Below are positions 17,383 through 28,060 of a DNA stretch of 64,000 nt, piece by piece. The position numbers and the translations under genes are program-made. The stretch is taken from NCBI GenBank assembly GCA_024195265.1, contig JAJLRJ010000008.1:5207017-5271016 (forward strand). Reading direction: 5' to 3'. Each line of letters begins with the position of its first letter. Within the stretch, counting starts at the first letter, position 1. This DNA comes from Dendrophyllia cribrosa (Eukaryota > Cnidaria > Anthozoa > Scleractinia > Dendrophylliidae). The notes under the pieces were generated by a model. That model searched no databases, was not told the origin of the DNA, and saw nothing but the letters and a program-made list of their open reading frames with translations.

Positions 17383-17833
17383 ATATAAACAAGATCAAAA
17401 CCGAACTTCGCAAAGAAGTCAAGGAAGAGTTTCAAAAAAAGTTCAATCGTCTCACAGCTGTGTCCAAATCAGATTTGAAAGATTAAATTCTGGATTTAAT
17501 CTACAAATCTTGAGGGAAAAATCATAAACAACACGAACTTCAGAACGAACGTCTTTATAGCCGTTGGTATTGATATGACGTAATCACATTCTTGAGTGAC
17601 CCCGCGTTCCAGAGTGACCCCGTTTTCAAGTTTTTCAAAAAGCAAAAAAAAATAATTTTTTTTAAAAATTTTTTTACTTCTTGAAAAAGCTGAAAACGGG
17701 GCGCTCTGGAACGCAGGGGCACTCAAGAATTTCATACCGAAAGTTGTAATTTTCTAAATACGGCCTTTACACAACAATACCGGAAATCACGGGAAACCCC
17801 CAATTGAAAAAATTGTAATCTCTAAATATAAAC
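17383..17833 (+). other. Intergenic: displaced C-terminus, hairpin, AT promoter
   Basis: 17376-17486 encodes the displaced C-terminal helix of the preceding protein in another frame. 17591-17727 is a long imperfect inverted repeat: CTTGAGTGACCCCGCGTTCC on the left pairs with GGAACGCAGGGGCACTCAAG on the right, around an A/T-rich centre, so it could act as a transcript end or processing structure. TAAATATAAAC directly before the ATG at 17834 resembles an early-type promoter, different from the TATATATAC type. Confidence 0.6.
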
Positions 17834-18499
17834 ATGACTGAGTTTGACGTACGGCTCAATGAACTTGACAAAGAGCACAAATTTGCCATCCTTCGCTCGC
17901 TATACGGCAGCGATTACAGAAAAGAAATACACCGCTTGTGCCTGCCGGAAAAATTCTATCTGTTATGCGAAGAAATGGGGCGGGCAGAGATTGGGAAGCA
18001 ATATCTACAAAAACATTACAAAGACATGCAGATTGAATGCTGGGACCGAAGACTCCTGGCTTGTTATGACTGTGGTGGCTCCTTTTTACAATCAATCAAT
18101 TCTTGTGAACTTTATTGTAAAAGATGCGGCCGTGTGGAAGTGCTCGATGATGCTCCGGCATATACACATCAAAACAATTTCCACAGACCAAGTCATCGGT
18201 CGGGACGAAGTTACGTGTTTGGTTATGCTTTGAACCGGCTTATCAAGAAGCTCAAATTTCTGCATGTGCAGTTGACTCTCGATCAAATCCATGAAACGAA
18301 ACGTCTCTTCAAACAAATAGAAGCTCGGCTTCCGAGAATATCTTATACGTTTGTGATCTACAAAATCCTGGACATTATAACACCACTTGAAGCCCCGCAA
18401 CGGGCGATTATAAATTACCTGAGACAACAATGGATGTCTGATGCGATGATAATCAAAAACGAACATTTATGGGATAATGCATTCAGAACTCTGGAGTAA
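17834..18499 (+). CDS. Zinc-ribbon protein, VLTF3-like late transcription factor candidate
   Basis: 221 residues. A zinc ribbon with C77-x2-C80 and C95-x2-C98 (ACYDCGG...YCKRCGR) sits mid-protein. It is followed by a basic HRPSHRSG segment and a helical C-terminus (LNRLIKKLKFLHVQLT; YTFVIYKILDIITPLE). The order of zinc ribbon then helical YKIL-type segment matches the poxvirus/NCLDV VLTF3 family, which directs late transcription. Identity is a recall-based inference. It fits the repeated promoter element before the structural genes. The 3' end overlaps the exonuclease gene by 17 bp. Confidence 0.6.
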   Translation: MTEFDVRLNELDKEHKFAILRSLYGSDYRKEIHRLCLPEKFYLLCEEMGRAEIGKQYLQKHYKDMQIECWDRRLLACYDCGGSFLQSINSCELYCKRCGRVEVLDDAPAYTHQNNFHRPSHRSGRSYVFGYALNRLIKKLKFLHVQLTLDQIHETKRLFKQIEARLPRISYTFVIYKILDIITPLEAPQRAIINYLRQQWMSDAMIIKNEHLWDNAFRTLE

Positions 18500-19595
18500 G
18501 CATTGCCGCTTGCTCCATTAGAAAGGCTTCCAAAACGGCCTTGTCATCGCCTGTGTTTGGAGTTGTGGCAGAGTCCTCGGTGTAAGTATAATTTCTGATT
18601 CTTCCTTTTAACTTTGATAGATTCTCATGAAAACATTCAACAGATCTTTGGATTTCCCTCAAGAAATCTCGTTTTTTAAACTCCCAAATTTCAGTGAGAT
18701 CGAGCAATTTCCAAGCGAACATTGCGACAGGTTTCGGCCATTCTCTACGCGGGTTAGAGAACGCTTCTTTCATAGCGTTTAAACGTAAAAATTCATCATT
18801 TTCGTCGCGTTCTGTGAACGCCATTCGTATTTTGCCATAAGAAACCCAAACATCTTTAGTGGCTATTAAACCCATGACATATTCAAACAAAGCAATTGTT
18901 TGTGTTGCCCCAAGATCAATAAGTTCGGCTTGATTGCTCTTGATGTTTTGTTTGCTGAATAGATAACAGACCCCCCAGGCAAGAGTTGATTTGTTTTTTG
19001 TCTTGTATGTTCTCCCGGCGTTGAGAAAAGAATTGTGAGCTAAACTTGGTTCAAGCTGGTTTAAAGAACACATTCTGAAATAGCCGTCAACAAACAAGCC
19101 TTTAGAGACCATGTCACCACTCAAAGCAAGCCCTGTTTGTATCTGATCGCTATAATAGCTAGGAATTCTGTTAATAGCTATTTTTCGCTTGAACGGACAC
19201 TTGAACTCTAACAAGTTCAATGTGTTATCTTTATTCATGAAATAGCCGTCTGGGCTACAAGTGACCTTTCGATAAAGCGGATGCTCGCTTGACAGATTAA
19301 GAGAAATGCTGTGACCAAAAACTGAAACAGAATGTTTTTTCTCAAAATACTTGCGAATAAGCGGTTCGAACAGATTGCCCCAGGTACAAGCCGCATTGTT
19401 ATACATAACCGGGGGTTGAATTTTCTTTAAGAGCAAGCTTCTTCGCGTTTCGAACGGCGAAGTGGCTGTTAAAGCAGAAACTTCAGAAGCCCCAATTGTA
19501 TTTTGTCTGGCTGAGAGCCAGTCGGCGCTCTTTTGTTTCAGACCAGTGTTCCTCGATTTGAGAAAGTTCATGAAATCTTGTGTTGTCGTCATCAT
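18483..19595 (-). CDS. YqaJ/lambda-type exonuclease
   Basis: About 370 residues from the ATG at 19595; the longer frame begins with GTG and crosses the promoter. PD-(D/E)xK nuclease signatures: W26-x2-R30 with IGASE (34-38), WGNLFEP with E77, SPDGY with D116, LLEFKCP with E130 and K132, and YYSDQIQTG (147-155) as the QxQ-type motif. This is the YqaJ viral recombinase fold, which resects double-stranded DNA ends for recombination and replication. A TTACATATC element lies just upstream of the ATG. The start overlaps the 3' end of the zinc-finger gene by 4 bp. Confidence 0.88.
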   Translation of the reverse strand: MMTTTQDFMNFLKSRNTGLKQKSADWLSARQNTIGASEVSALTATSPFETRRSLLLKKIQPPVMYNNAACTWGNLFEPLIRKYFEKKHSVSVFGHSISLNLSSEHPLYRKVTCSPDGYFMNKDNTLNLLEFKCPFKRKIAINRIPSYYSDQIQTGLALSGDMVSKGLFVDGYFRMCSLNQLEPSLAHNSFLNAGRTYKTKNKSTLAWGVCYLFSKQNIKSNQAELIDLGATQTIALFEYVMGLIATKDVWVSYGKIRMAFTERDENDEFLRLNAMKEAFSNPRREWPKPVAMFAWKLLDLTEIWEFKKRDFLREIQRSVECFHENLSKLKGRIRNYTYTEDSATTPNTGDDKAVLEAFLMEQAAMLTPEF

Positions 19596-20152
19596 TGATA
19601 TGTAAAGGGTAAAGGTTTTTTCAATTGGTGATAACCACACAACTCTGTTTGAAAAGCTGCGAGTGATGACTTGCCTTCGATGAAATCAGAAACAAAGCTC
19701 AAATCTCGGATCCTGGGTAAGGGGTTGAGATCCTCCAGGCTTTTGTTTTTAAATGGTTCTTGTTCTTGCTCGTCAAGCCAGGCATTCAGATCATGCTGGC
19801 TAATGTTTGCAAAAACATCTCGAACAGCCTCGCGCTGTATAAAAACTCGAGGGTTTCTTTTCGCGCGAGGGCAACCATTTATTAAATGACTGTAAACCGT
19901 TGTTTTAGAAACTGCTCGATTGCAGCCGGGACAAATCTCTTTCGGACGTTTTTCTGTTCTCAGCTTCTTGCAAGCGTATTTTTGATGCTCAACAAGAGAA
20001 TGACCTTGGGTGAAGTTTAAACCACAATGTCTGCAAGGGTTGTATTCGAGCGTCCCTTTGTTCTTTGCATATAAGTCATCACCTTCTTTCAAAGGGATTC
20101 CCCGCATTTTCAAAAACGCAATGGCAGTCATTGGTTCGTTGCCGAGTGGCAT
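19592..20152 (-). CDS. C2H2-type zinc finger protein
   Basis: 186 residues from the ATG at 20152 (a GTG six bases upstream is not a likely eukaryotic start). Two zinc-binding modules: CRHCGLNFTQGHSLVEHQ...C and CPGCNRAVSKTTVYSHLINGC. The C-terminal half is acidic. It may bind DNA or RNA; the specific role is unknown. CCATATAAAC lies just before the ATG and resembles the early-type element of the VLTF3-like gene. Confidence 0.75.
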   Translation of the reverse strand: MPLGNEPMTAIAFLKMRGIPLKEGDDLYAKNKGTLEYNPCRHCGLNFTQGHSLVEHQKYACKKLRTEKRPKEICPGCNRAVSKTTVYSHLINGCPRAKRNPRVFIQREAVRDVFANISQHDLNAWLDEQEQEPFKNKSLEDLNPLPRIRDLSFVSDFIEGKSSLAAFQTELCGYHQLKKPLPFTYQ

Positions 20153-20186
20153 TGTCACGTTTATATGGGGAGGGTATGTGGTTTCT

Positions 20187-20432
20187 TCAATTGGGAATCA
20201 ACGCCACAAGTTGTTGTGGAGTCAGTCTTTGTGTGGCTTCAATAATATATTGCGATACAATAGATGGAGGAGCAGATGGAATTATTTGCTCTCGAGTTTC
20301 TTCAAAGTAATTACAGCTTCCACATTTTCCTTTTCCGCATCCATAACAACAAAGAAGACTGCCATGTCTTGAATGGTTTAATGCCCTTCGTTTATCTGAT
20401 TGTGTCAGAATTCCCTTTCTTCCTTTCCCCAT
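20187..20432 (-). CDS. Small Cys-rich protein
   Basis: 81 residues. A basic N-terminus MGKGRKGILTQSDKRRALNH is followed by a dense cysteine cluster CCYGCGKGKCGSC that could bind zinc, then a helical tail. It lies between the right TIR and the zinc-finger gene, where early regulatory genes would be expected. No family recognised. It is short but has a compositional signature unlike random sequence. Confidence 0.5.
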   Translation of the reverse strand: MGKGRKGILTQSDKRRALNHSRHGSLLCCYGCGKGKCGSCNYFEETREQIIPSAPPSIVSQYIIEATQRLTPQQLVALIPN

Positions 20433-20451
20433 TGTTACAATGAGAGGAGGG

Positions 20452-20676
20452 GTTTCTCCAATTGGTTATGCCTCGCTTGCCGTTGCGGGCGGGCTCGGGA
20501 AAAAACGCATTTGACCCCCTCTTACGGGGTTTGAGGACGGGTATCCCGAGAAGTTATTAGGGGATGGTCTCAAATGCAGTTTTTCGAGTCCATAAAATAA
20601 GCTGTCCGAGCACAGTGAGGACAGCTTATTTTATGGACTCGAAAAACCGCATTTGAGCCATCCCCTAATAACTACT
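20452..20676. repeat. Right terminal inverted repeat of the Polinton
   Basis: Mirror of 3091-3314. The terminal hairpin is repeated here (about 20548-20676), with its loop in reverse complement, as expected for an ordinary inverted repeat. It ends CCCCTAATAACTACT, followed by the target duplication TGTAG (20677-20681). Confidence 0.95.
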
Positions 20677-20681
20677 TGTAG

Positions 20682-21197
20682 GAATTCAGTGATTTTCTGC
20701 TTCCGGAAGGCTTGGCGATTTATTTATGACATTTATCCTAATTGCAGCGCCGAGCGCTTGCGTCTGCGAAATATTGTAAACATCGCAAAATATTATTTAA
20801 ATCCAGCAACCTATTTTTATTACATCTAGTGTTTTCTAAAATTTCCGACTTTTCCTGTGTATATAAAATGCCATTCTCACCCGTAAGGATGATTCACATA
20901 ATGTTTTCGCGAATCAAAAAAATCTCGAAAGCAAACAAATTCAGAAAGCGCTATTTAATTTAATTATATTTACTAGCGCGCCTTTACCGTGATTAATAGC
21001 GACCTTCAGATTGGACTACGAGTACGAGATTGAGTACGAGTACGAGTTTTCAAACCAAATTCGTGTACCTCATATACTTAATTATCACACCAATCTTATC
21101 CCTAACGTTTATTTACGTGTAAGTCAGCAACAGGAAGGAGTTACAGTTCGGTGGATATAATTATCTCGAAATTCCAAAGTCGTTCTGAAGGTCGCTT
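20682..21197. other. Non-coding spacer
   Basis: No gene seen. A short ACGAGTACGAGATTGAGTACG repeat-like patch lies at 21016-21045. Confidence 0.55.
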
Positions 21198-21206
21198 TTG
21201 GCTTCA

Positions 21207-22102
21207 TAGCCTGCGTAGCAAGCGTTCCCGTATGAACGAATTTTTCCGCATTCTGGCCGCGCGAAAATTGGGGCGAGAGCAAAAAATCGGAGGACGGGGT
21301 GGGAGTGGGAAGATGAGGGAACGCTTGCAGGCAAACCCCACGATTTTGAAGAACCCGTTGGCCCAACAACGGAGCGTCTGATTGGAGCGGCGTGGTAGCC
21401 TTGATTGACATTGAATTGGCGTTGAATTCCGGCAAGCTCCAAGTGGCGTGTCGTTTGTGGGAAGATCTATTTGCATTTGTCTGATTTGTGGACCGATTCG
21501 AGTTTTATTTTGGTCACAGCAAAATATAAGATGAAATGAAGATGAATGATTAGTGCTCGTAGCATAGAAAAGTCAGAAAATAGCGAGGAAAGCGAAGATC
21601 GATTTTGAACTAGAAATAATATAACCGTAAACAAAACACAGCAGTACAGTCGCGTTGAGCTGAGTAGCTGTTGTGTTATATTTTATTAGCGGGAATTATT
21701 TCACCGGCTCTGTTAACCGGTGGTGGATTCAATAAGTCAAAGCAAGCAAATATACGGATATGTCTCCTAATTTAAGTCGGCATTGTTTTGAAATGGCGAG
21801 AAGGTTTATTGATTCCATGAATCTTTTCAACCGTTTACGAAGCGTTTCATTTTTTAAAGGAAGTAAAATTCTACATCCGGTAATCTGTAATTGGCTAATT
21901 TGTTGACAAGCTGTCAATCGGCGAATGAAATCAACCGTGACAAATCGGTGGGCGTTTTTCAAAATCGTGGGGTTTGCAGGCAAGCGTTCCCTCATCTCCC
22001 CACTCCCACCCCCGTCCTCCGATTTTTTGCTTCCGCCCCAATTTTCGCGCGGCTAGAATGCGGAAAAATTCGTTCGTACGGGAACGCTTGCTACGCAGGC
22101 TA
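21207..22102. mobile_element. Mutator-like non-autonomous TIR element (MITE)
   Basis: The 896-bp element starts TAGCCTGCGTAGCAAGCG and ends with the reverse complement. Arms of about 147 bp (21207-21353 and 21956-22102) differ by about ten bases. A perfect 9-bp duplication TTGGCTTCA flanks it (21198-21206 and 22103-22111); 9-bp duplications and long TIRs are typical of Mutator-like elements. Each arm also carries an internal inverted pair (GCGTTCCC and GGGAACGC). No transposase is encoded. Confidence 0.85.
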
Positions 22103-22111
22103 TTGGCTTCA

Positions 22112-23315
22112 CGAAGAAAACATTCGAACAAGTTTGCTCGCAATTTGCCTTTAAGTATTAAATTGGAAAGCTTCTTCCAATTATTTTACATTTCCTTCAA
22201 GGTTTAACGCATCAACTAAACAGTACACTAGGAAGAGCGGCATAAAAGTTTGGACATTTGCGTAAGCCGTATATTACTAAGCTTATATCAGATTACAGGT
22301 AACGTGCACGAAAGCAAAACGATTCTACAAATAGAAAACAATGCATACTTGCAAAACGGTAAATCTATTTTTTTTTGTCAAAATCTTTTGTCTTTTTTTA
22401 AATCGGCTGATTTTTTTTAACCTTTCCCTGACAATTTGTTGCTGCCAAGAACTCGGACAAGAGCTTTGTTGCAAGGTACCGAAGCACGCTTCCGGTTACG
22501 TTAACCACTGACTTTCTCCATATTTGAGTTGTATTTTCTCCCTTTTATCCGGTTTATTCTCTATGAATAATGTGGAACCGACGAAGTTAAACCTTAACTT
22601 ATTGTTTTGAACACAAAGTGTTCTCTTCAAAATCATTTTCAAAAAATCGACCCCGAGGAAGGATTTTTAGGTCCAGACCCCCCCTCCCGCCCGGATTTCC
22701 AGAGCCGTCAACCCCCCCCCCCCCCCCCTCCCGCGAGAATTTCCAGCATGCCATCCGTCGGGGAGGGGTGAATTTTTTCTGGAATAACCCAATGCCAGAA
22801 AAATGTCAGTAAGGCGCAATTAAGATACGACATTGGACAAATTCCACATTCACATGAAAACAGATAGTGTAATTACTTAATATCTTTGACTCCAAGAATT
22901 AACATTTTCTTTGTTATTACTACAAAATCTTCTTTTACACTCTGCTACGCAATCTCAAGAATGCAAAATTGCATATAACTATATTGTCAATAAGCGGATA
23001 AAATTCTGTAATTTCCATTAATAAACAAGGCAAGATATTGATTAGCTACAAAATCATTCAATGACAAATAATATTTGTCTACTTCCCGGATCTTTCCATA
23101 CCCGCGGCAGCAATTGTTTAGTGAAAAACTCAGGCAAAAATTACCTGCCAGTCATTACCCACAAATTATGCTTCCTGTAAACCACATACACTCCCGCAAG
23201 TGCCTATTTTTTAACTTTCTCACCAGTAACAGTAGCCACATGCACTCCTTGAGTGCCTATTTTTTTCGATGCAAACTTTTGAAGCCGATAAAACGTCCAA
23301 CGCCAGAGGAGCTCT
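22112..23315. other. Non-coding spacer with poly-C tract
   Basis: No gene seen. A C-rich low-complexity tract lies at about 22676-22733. The last 80 bp (from about 23245) match the reverse complement of 43345-43400, a dispersed repeat. Confidence 0.55.
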
Positions 23316-23318
23316 TTA

Positions 23319-23864
23319 GGGCCTGTTTACATAGAGGGAGGGTGACCCGGGTAGCAGGGTTACCCTCCTAGCCGGGCTACCCTGGGAGGGCCAACTTTTC
23401 ATACATTTCTTTACAAAGCACACTGAAGTGTTTACATGATAGACAGGGTCACCCGCCTACCCGGGTCACCCTGTCTGCTTGCCAGGGTAACCCTCCTAGG
23501 CGGGCTATCTTTTCTGCATGTAAACGTTCACCCCAGGGTCACCCTCCTAGGCGGGCTGTTTCTTTTGACTTGAAATTACCCGTGAAAACAAGCAATAAAA
23601 ACAGCAAACTCGCCGCTATGGCCTTTCTTCTTGCTGCCATGTTTGTTAATATGTCGTGCTTAATAAAGCGTCCCGTTGCAATAAAAAAAGTCCGCCAAAA
23701 CATGAGCCCGCCAAAACAATTTAAGAGCCCGCCAAAAAAAAAGATAGCTCAACTATATGATAGCCCGCCCTAATAGCCCGCCCATGTAAAGGCGGGCTAT
23801 GTGTTAACCGGCTGGGAGGGTGACCCTGGTACCCGGGTCACCCTCCCTCCATGTAAACAGGCCC
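23319..23864. mobile_element. Harbinger-like MITE, TTA duplication
   Basis: 546 bp. Ends GGGCCTGTTTACAT and ATGTAAACAGGCCC are perfect inverted repeats, followed by GGGTGACCC-rich subterminal repeats. TTA flanks both sides (23316-23318 and 23865-23867). A related copy of the flanking sequence at 43325-43400 lacks the insert and has a single TTA, confirming the boundaries. TWA duplications suggest PIF/Harbinger mobilisation. Internal repeats of CCCGCC/GGCGGG are frequent. Confidence 0.85.
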
Positions 23865-23867
23865 TTA

Positions 23868-24564
23868 ATATGCCCGATGCAAATCAGGAGTATACAAACT
23901 CCTCCTACTAGGTATGATTGACGGCAGAGTAAATTGAAATTGCTCAAAGTAGTTTTGATTCGAAGGGTCGCGTAACAGTGAAATCAGTGGTAATACTCAG
24001 AGGAGGTAAGACTGCCATCCCACAATGCATTGCATTTCGAAATATATTATCAAATATCGGATGACGTCATCAGTACAGTGTGGCATTGGATCAGTTCAGA
24101 ACCATCGCGAGAGCGACGCCATTGCATAATGTGCTGAGAGCGAATCCGTCCTACGAGACCTTTACACATGGTAGCAACTGACGAGGTTCGCCAAAGAACC
24201 GAAACTCGAGTCTTGCTTAAGGACATGAAATTTTGTTCATTCAAGAATTTACTAGCATCCGTGAGATTTACAAAACAGCAACGATGCTGCAGATTATCTG
24301 TTGGATGCCAAATGAAACGCTATTACAAAACAACGGAGGTTTATCCTAGCTCCACTGAGACACACTACTCAAGTACAGAACTAAGGAGCTAAAAATTATT
24401 GCAAGAATTCATGATTTCATTGCAGTGGAATTGTAGACTACGGCTTTTTGAGACTCGCATCTAAGACGCCTATATCCGTGATGCCGGAAACGCTTTCTCA
24501 CAAGTCTTGCACACCGCAGACTTTAGACATTAAATCACGGCGTGAGAAATTTAACGATCCTAGC
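23868..24564. other. Non-coding spacer
   Basis: No gene or clear repeat was recognised. It ends in ACTT, the target duplication of the BEL/Pao element. Confidence 0.5.
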
Positions 24565-24568
24565 ACTT

Positions 24569-24789
24569 TGTACCGAACTTGAGGGTACACTCAAGACTAA
24601 CTTGTATAATTCCACGTTTTATTCGTTCCTACAATACGCTCTTACATTTTCTCCAACCGATTCGATTCCTCTCGAGTTCTTACACACTCAATCACCATCT
24701 CTCTTCTCCGATTTCAAAAGTCAATCAACGAAAAAATCAAAAAATGTCATATCCGGTAATTATATTTCGGCACTCGACAGTTCCGGTCA
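24569..24789 (-). repeat. 3' LTR of BEL/Pao element
   Basis: 221 bp, near-identical to 30218-30438. In plus orientation it begins TGTACCGAACTTGAGGG. Confidence 0.95.
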
Positions 24790-24853
24790 CGCTCCCCTAA
24801 AAATTAATGTTCTTAATTTTTACTCTCTGTCTCCTCTATTCAGAACATCAAGT

Positions 24854-27800
24854 CTAGTCAAGTTCAAGTTCACGATCAACGATCAGTTTGATTTTCGCTC
24901 TCGCATCGTGGGCTGCCCTTCTCTTTGCCACACTCCTGTTGGGTTCTTGACTTGTAGTTTCGTTCACCTCGGCCGGTTCCTTGCTGTAGCTCCTTATTTC
25001 GAGGGGACACACTAGCTGAAGTGAACGTTGAATCTTGTTTCCTTTGTGTAGCAGAACAACTCCCCTCACAACTCCGTCTCTCCCTTTCACATGTTGAACC
25101 ACTTTGGCCTTCTTCCACTTGCCTCGGTTCCTGTTGTCACCTACCACTAGAACAATCTCTCCTATCTCAGGCACTTGTAGCTTGTCCTTTCTGTTAACTC
25201 TGTGCGATTCCATTAGACTGTGGACATATTCTTTCTGCCAACGGTGCCATGCGTGTTCTCTAGCGTTTTTCAGACGTCTGTGCAGCTTGGTGACTTCCTC
25301 CTCGTCGACCTCAATATCTGCTAGCTCATGAGCATTCTGGCCCCACATCAGAACATTTGGCGTCAAGGTTTGTGGTCCGCCCTCGTCACTCTCAATGTAT
25401 GTTAGGCGTCGATTGTTGAGGTGCTTCTCGGTGTCTATGACCACTGCTTCAAGTTGTTCAAAGGCAAGATGTGTGTTTCCCAGCGTCTTGTACACTGTTT
25501 TCTTGATGTCTTTAATCAGCCTTTCGTACATTCCTCCCCACCATGGTGACTTGGAGAGATTGAACTGCCATTTAATCTCTTCTTGTGCGAGGAAATCTTG
25601 TAACTTCTCACTCTTACGAATCTTTTTAATCCATGTTGCCGTTGTCTTAAATGTCGCGGCGTTGTCTGATATAATTCGCTCTGGTCTCGTTCTTCTTATG
25701 AAGGCGTTTAGCTTCCTTTGAAATTCCTCAGCTGTCTGGGTTCTGGTCAGCTCCAGGTGCACCGCTCTCGATGTCGCACATGTGAAAATCAGCACATAAG
25801 CCTTCTCCTCCCTTGTCTTGTTAACCTTGCACTTCAACGGCCCGGCAAAGTCCACACCCACGTACTGAAAGGGACGACTGACCTCAGTACGAAACTCTGG
25901 TAGCATGGAAGTGGTCGGCGCTCCGTATGGCTTGGTGGCGAACACCTTACAGATGTTGCAGTTACGTATCTCCTTCTTCACTAGGGTACGGAGTCCAGGT
26001 ATCCACCATTCTTCCCCCAAAGCCGCCATTGTGTTGGCCACACCCAAGTGATTTATTTGAGCGTGGACGTGTTGAATGAGCTTCTGAGTAAACGGCCCAT
26101 CCTCTAAGTAGGTTGGGTTGTATCCCTGGATTCTTCCAGTGCATTTGAGGAGGTTGGTCTCCTTGTCCCTGACTAGTTTCCATCCGGGTCTTTCCATGTC
26201 ATCAGGGATTCCTCTCTGTACTCTTTCCACCCAATGTTGTCTAGCTTTCGCAAGTTCTTCGGTACACAGTGGGCCCGACTTCTTCTTTATCTTCTTTAAC
26301 TTGGCAAGACTGTTGGTCTTGAATCTCAGGACCCAAGCAGTAATCCGTAGCACTCTCCAATACGTGTTTCGCAAGAGCAGCTCTTGCCACTCATCTGTCT
26401 CTTGGTCTTCACTGCTGCCTTTAACTTGTTCCTTGGTTTCGGTTGGCGTTTCCTCCCTCGTGTAAGCCACAATATCCTTCAGTGGTTTCTCTTCTTCTTG
26501 AGACCTTGGAGTGCATTTAATGCTTGGCTGGGGTGGCCACTCCTCCTTTGCTAGTAGCCACTGTGGTCCTTCATACCATCCATACTCCTCCATCTTGCCC
26601 AGAGATGCACCTCTACTTCCCAGATCAGCAAGGTTTTGTTCTGTGGGGCAATATCTCCATTGAATTTCGAATTCTTCCGTTATCTGGGCCACTTTCCGCA
26701 CTCTGTTTGAGACGAACACCTTCCAGGACTTTCCGGGATTTAAAATCCAGTATAAAGCTACCATGCTGTCCATCCACACTGTGATACTTTCCACTGGCCA
26801 TCCTCGCAGAGCGTTATGGAGATTCTTCGCTAGATTTGCCGCCATTTGTCCACCGATTAACTCTAATCTTGCTATTGAAGTGTTTCGTTTGGAGATCCTC
26901 GATTTCGATGTCAGGAGGCCTTTGACCACGCCTGAACTGTGCTCTACTACGGCTATGGCGGCAGCGCAGCAGGCTTGATTACTTGCATCGGCGAATATGT
27001 GTAGGTGTACTGCTTCTACCTTTGTCATGCCTCTCATTATGCTCCTAGGTACGGTCACATTTTTCAATTGCTTTGTCCACTTGGTCCACTCCTTTCTTAG
27101 GGGATCCGATATCTCCACGGTCCAACCTTTCTTCTCGTCACACGCCTCTCTGTATATCCGCTTTCCCTCCACAGTAGTCGGCGATAATATGCCGAGGGGG
27201 TCATATATGCTACCCAGGTGGCTGAGAATAGTTTTCTTGGTAACCGGTTCTTCCTCAGCAATTCGTCGCATGGTTAATTCTAACGTGTCGTTTTGTTTGT
27301 CCCAGTTAAGTCCAAGTATCTTGCTTGCATTGGTCATCCCATCACTCTCAAGCTCTCGAAGATTGGACTCCCATTTGTGAACTGGAAACCTTGCCTCCTC
27401 CAATATCTGGGTAGCTTCTGATTTGAACCTTTCCATTTCCTCTAATCCTTGGCCAGTTTTCATTAAGTTATCCACATAGGTGTTGTCTCGCAGCGTTTGA
27501 ACTGTTTCTCTGACCTCTTCAGGCCGTTGGTTGTAGTGATTCTGTAAGGTGGCTCCAAGTATGAATGGGCTTGCCTCTGCTCCAAAGGGTACTCGTGTGA
27601 ACCGGAAGTGTTCTTCTTGTCCATTCACTTTGAATAGGAAGCGGAATGCATCCCTGTCGTCTTCCTTTATTCCCACTTGTAGAAACGCCTTTTCTATGTC
27701 CCCGAGTAGAATATCTGTTGACATCCTCGCTCTGATCAGTATATCCCACATAAGTGGCTGTAAGGGTGGTCCTCTGTACATGCAGTCATTGATACTGTTC

Positions 27801-28060
27801 GCCAAGTAGTGAGGCTTAGCGCTCGCATCAAACACCATTCTGACTTTTGTAGTGGCTGCATCTTCTCTGATCACTGGCTTGTGTGGCATATAAAACACAC
27901 GGTCTCCTGTCGGACGATCGGGCACCTTTTCAATGATTCCACTTTCGTTCTGGGTCGCTACAATCTTCTCATACTCTTCTTTCAGCTTCATGTTTTGCTC
28001 TAACTTCTTCTCAACTCTCTGTAGGCGCTGTCTGCTTTGCGTTTCGTTAGTCTCCGCTCA
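24854..28060 (-). CDS. BEL/Pao pol: RT, RNase H, integrase
   Basis: About 1045 residues after the first in-frame ATG, open further up to a TGA at 28058-28060. The RT has the variant active site YVDNLM. RNase H begins at [14 protein letters not shown]. The integrase zinc-binding region (H-H-C-C) includes [11 protein letters not shown] and CNICKVF. The integrase core has D in GVDFAG, D in IISDNAATF and E in GGMYERLIK. The C-terminal region with [13 protein letters not shown] is the domain usually found at the end of BEL/Pao pol. In the intact polyprotein this would follow protease without a stop. Confidence 0.93.

Larger units (their letters stand above)
3091..20676. mobile_element. Polinton/Maverick (adintovirus-like) endogenous virus, 17.6 kb
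   Basis: The element runs from AGTAGTTATTAGGGG to its reverse complement CCCCTAATAACTACT and is flanked by TGTAG on both sides (3086-3090 and 20677-20681). The 5-bp duplication is perfect; Polintons usually show 6 bp. Inverted repeats of about 225 bp bound a dense gene set: family B DNA polymerase, rve-type integrase, packaging ATPase, probable major capsid and penton proteins, small membrane proteins, a VLTF3-like factor and a YqaJ-type exonuclease. PolB plus integrase plus ATPase plus capsid genes defines the Polinton/adintovirus group. Genes lie in alternating blocks on both strands, with short gaps or tail overlaps and no introns. Three frames are broken at homopolymers, and no maturation protease was recognised. 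Confidence 0.95.
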
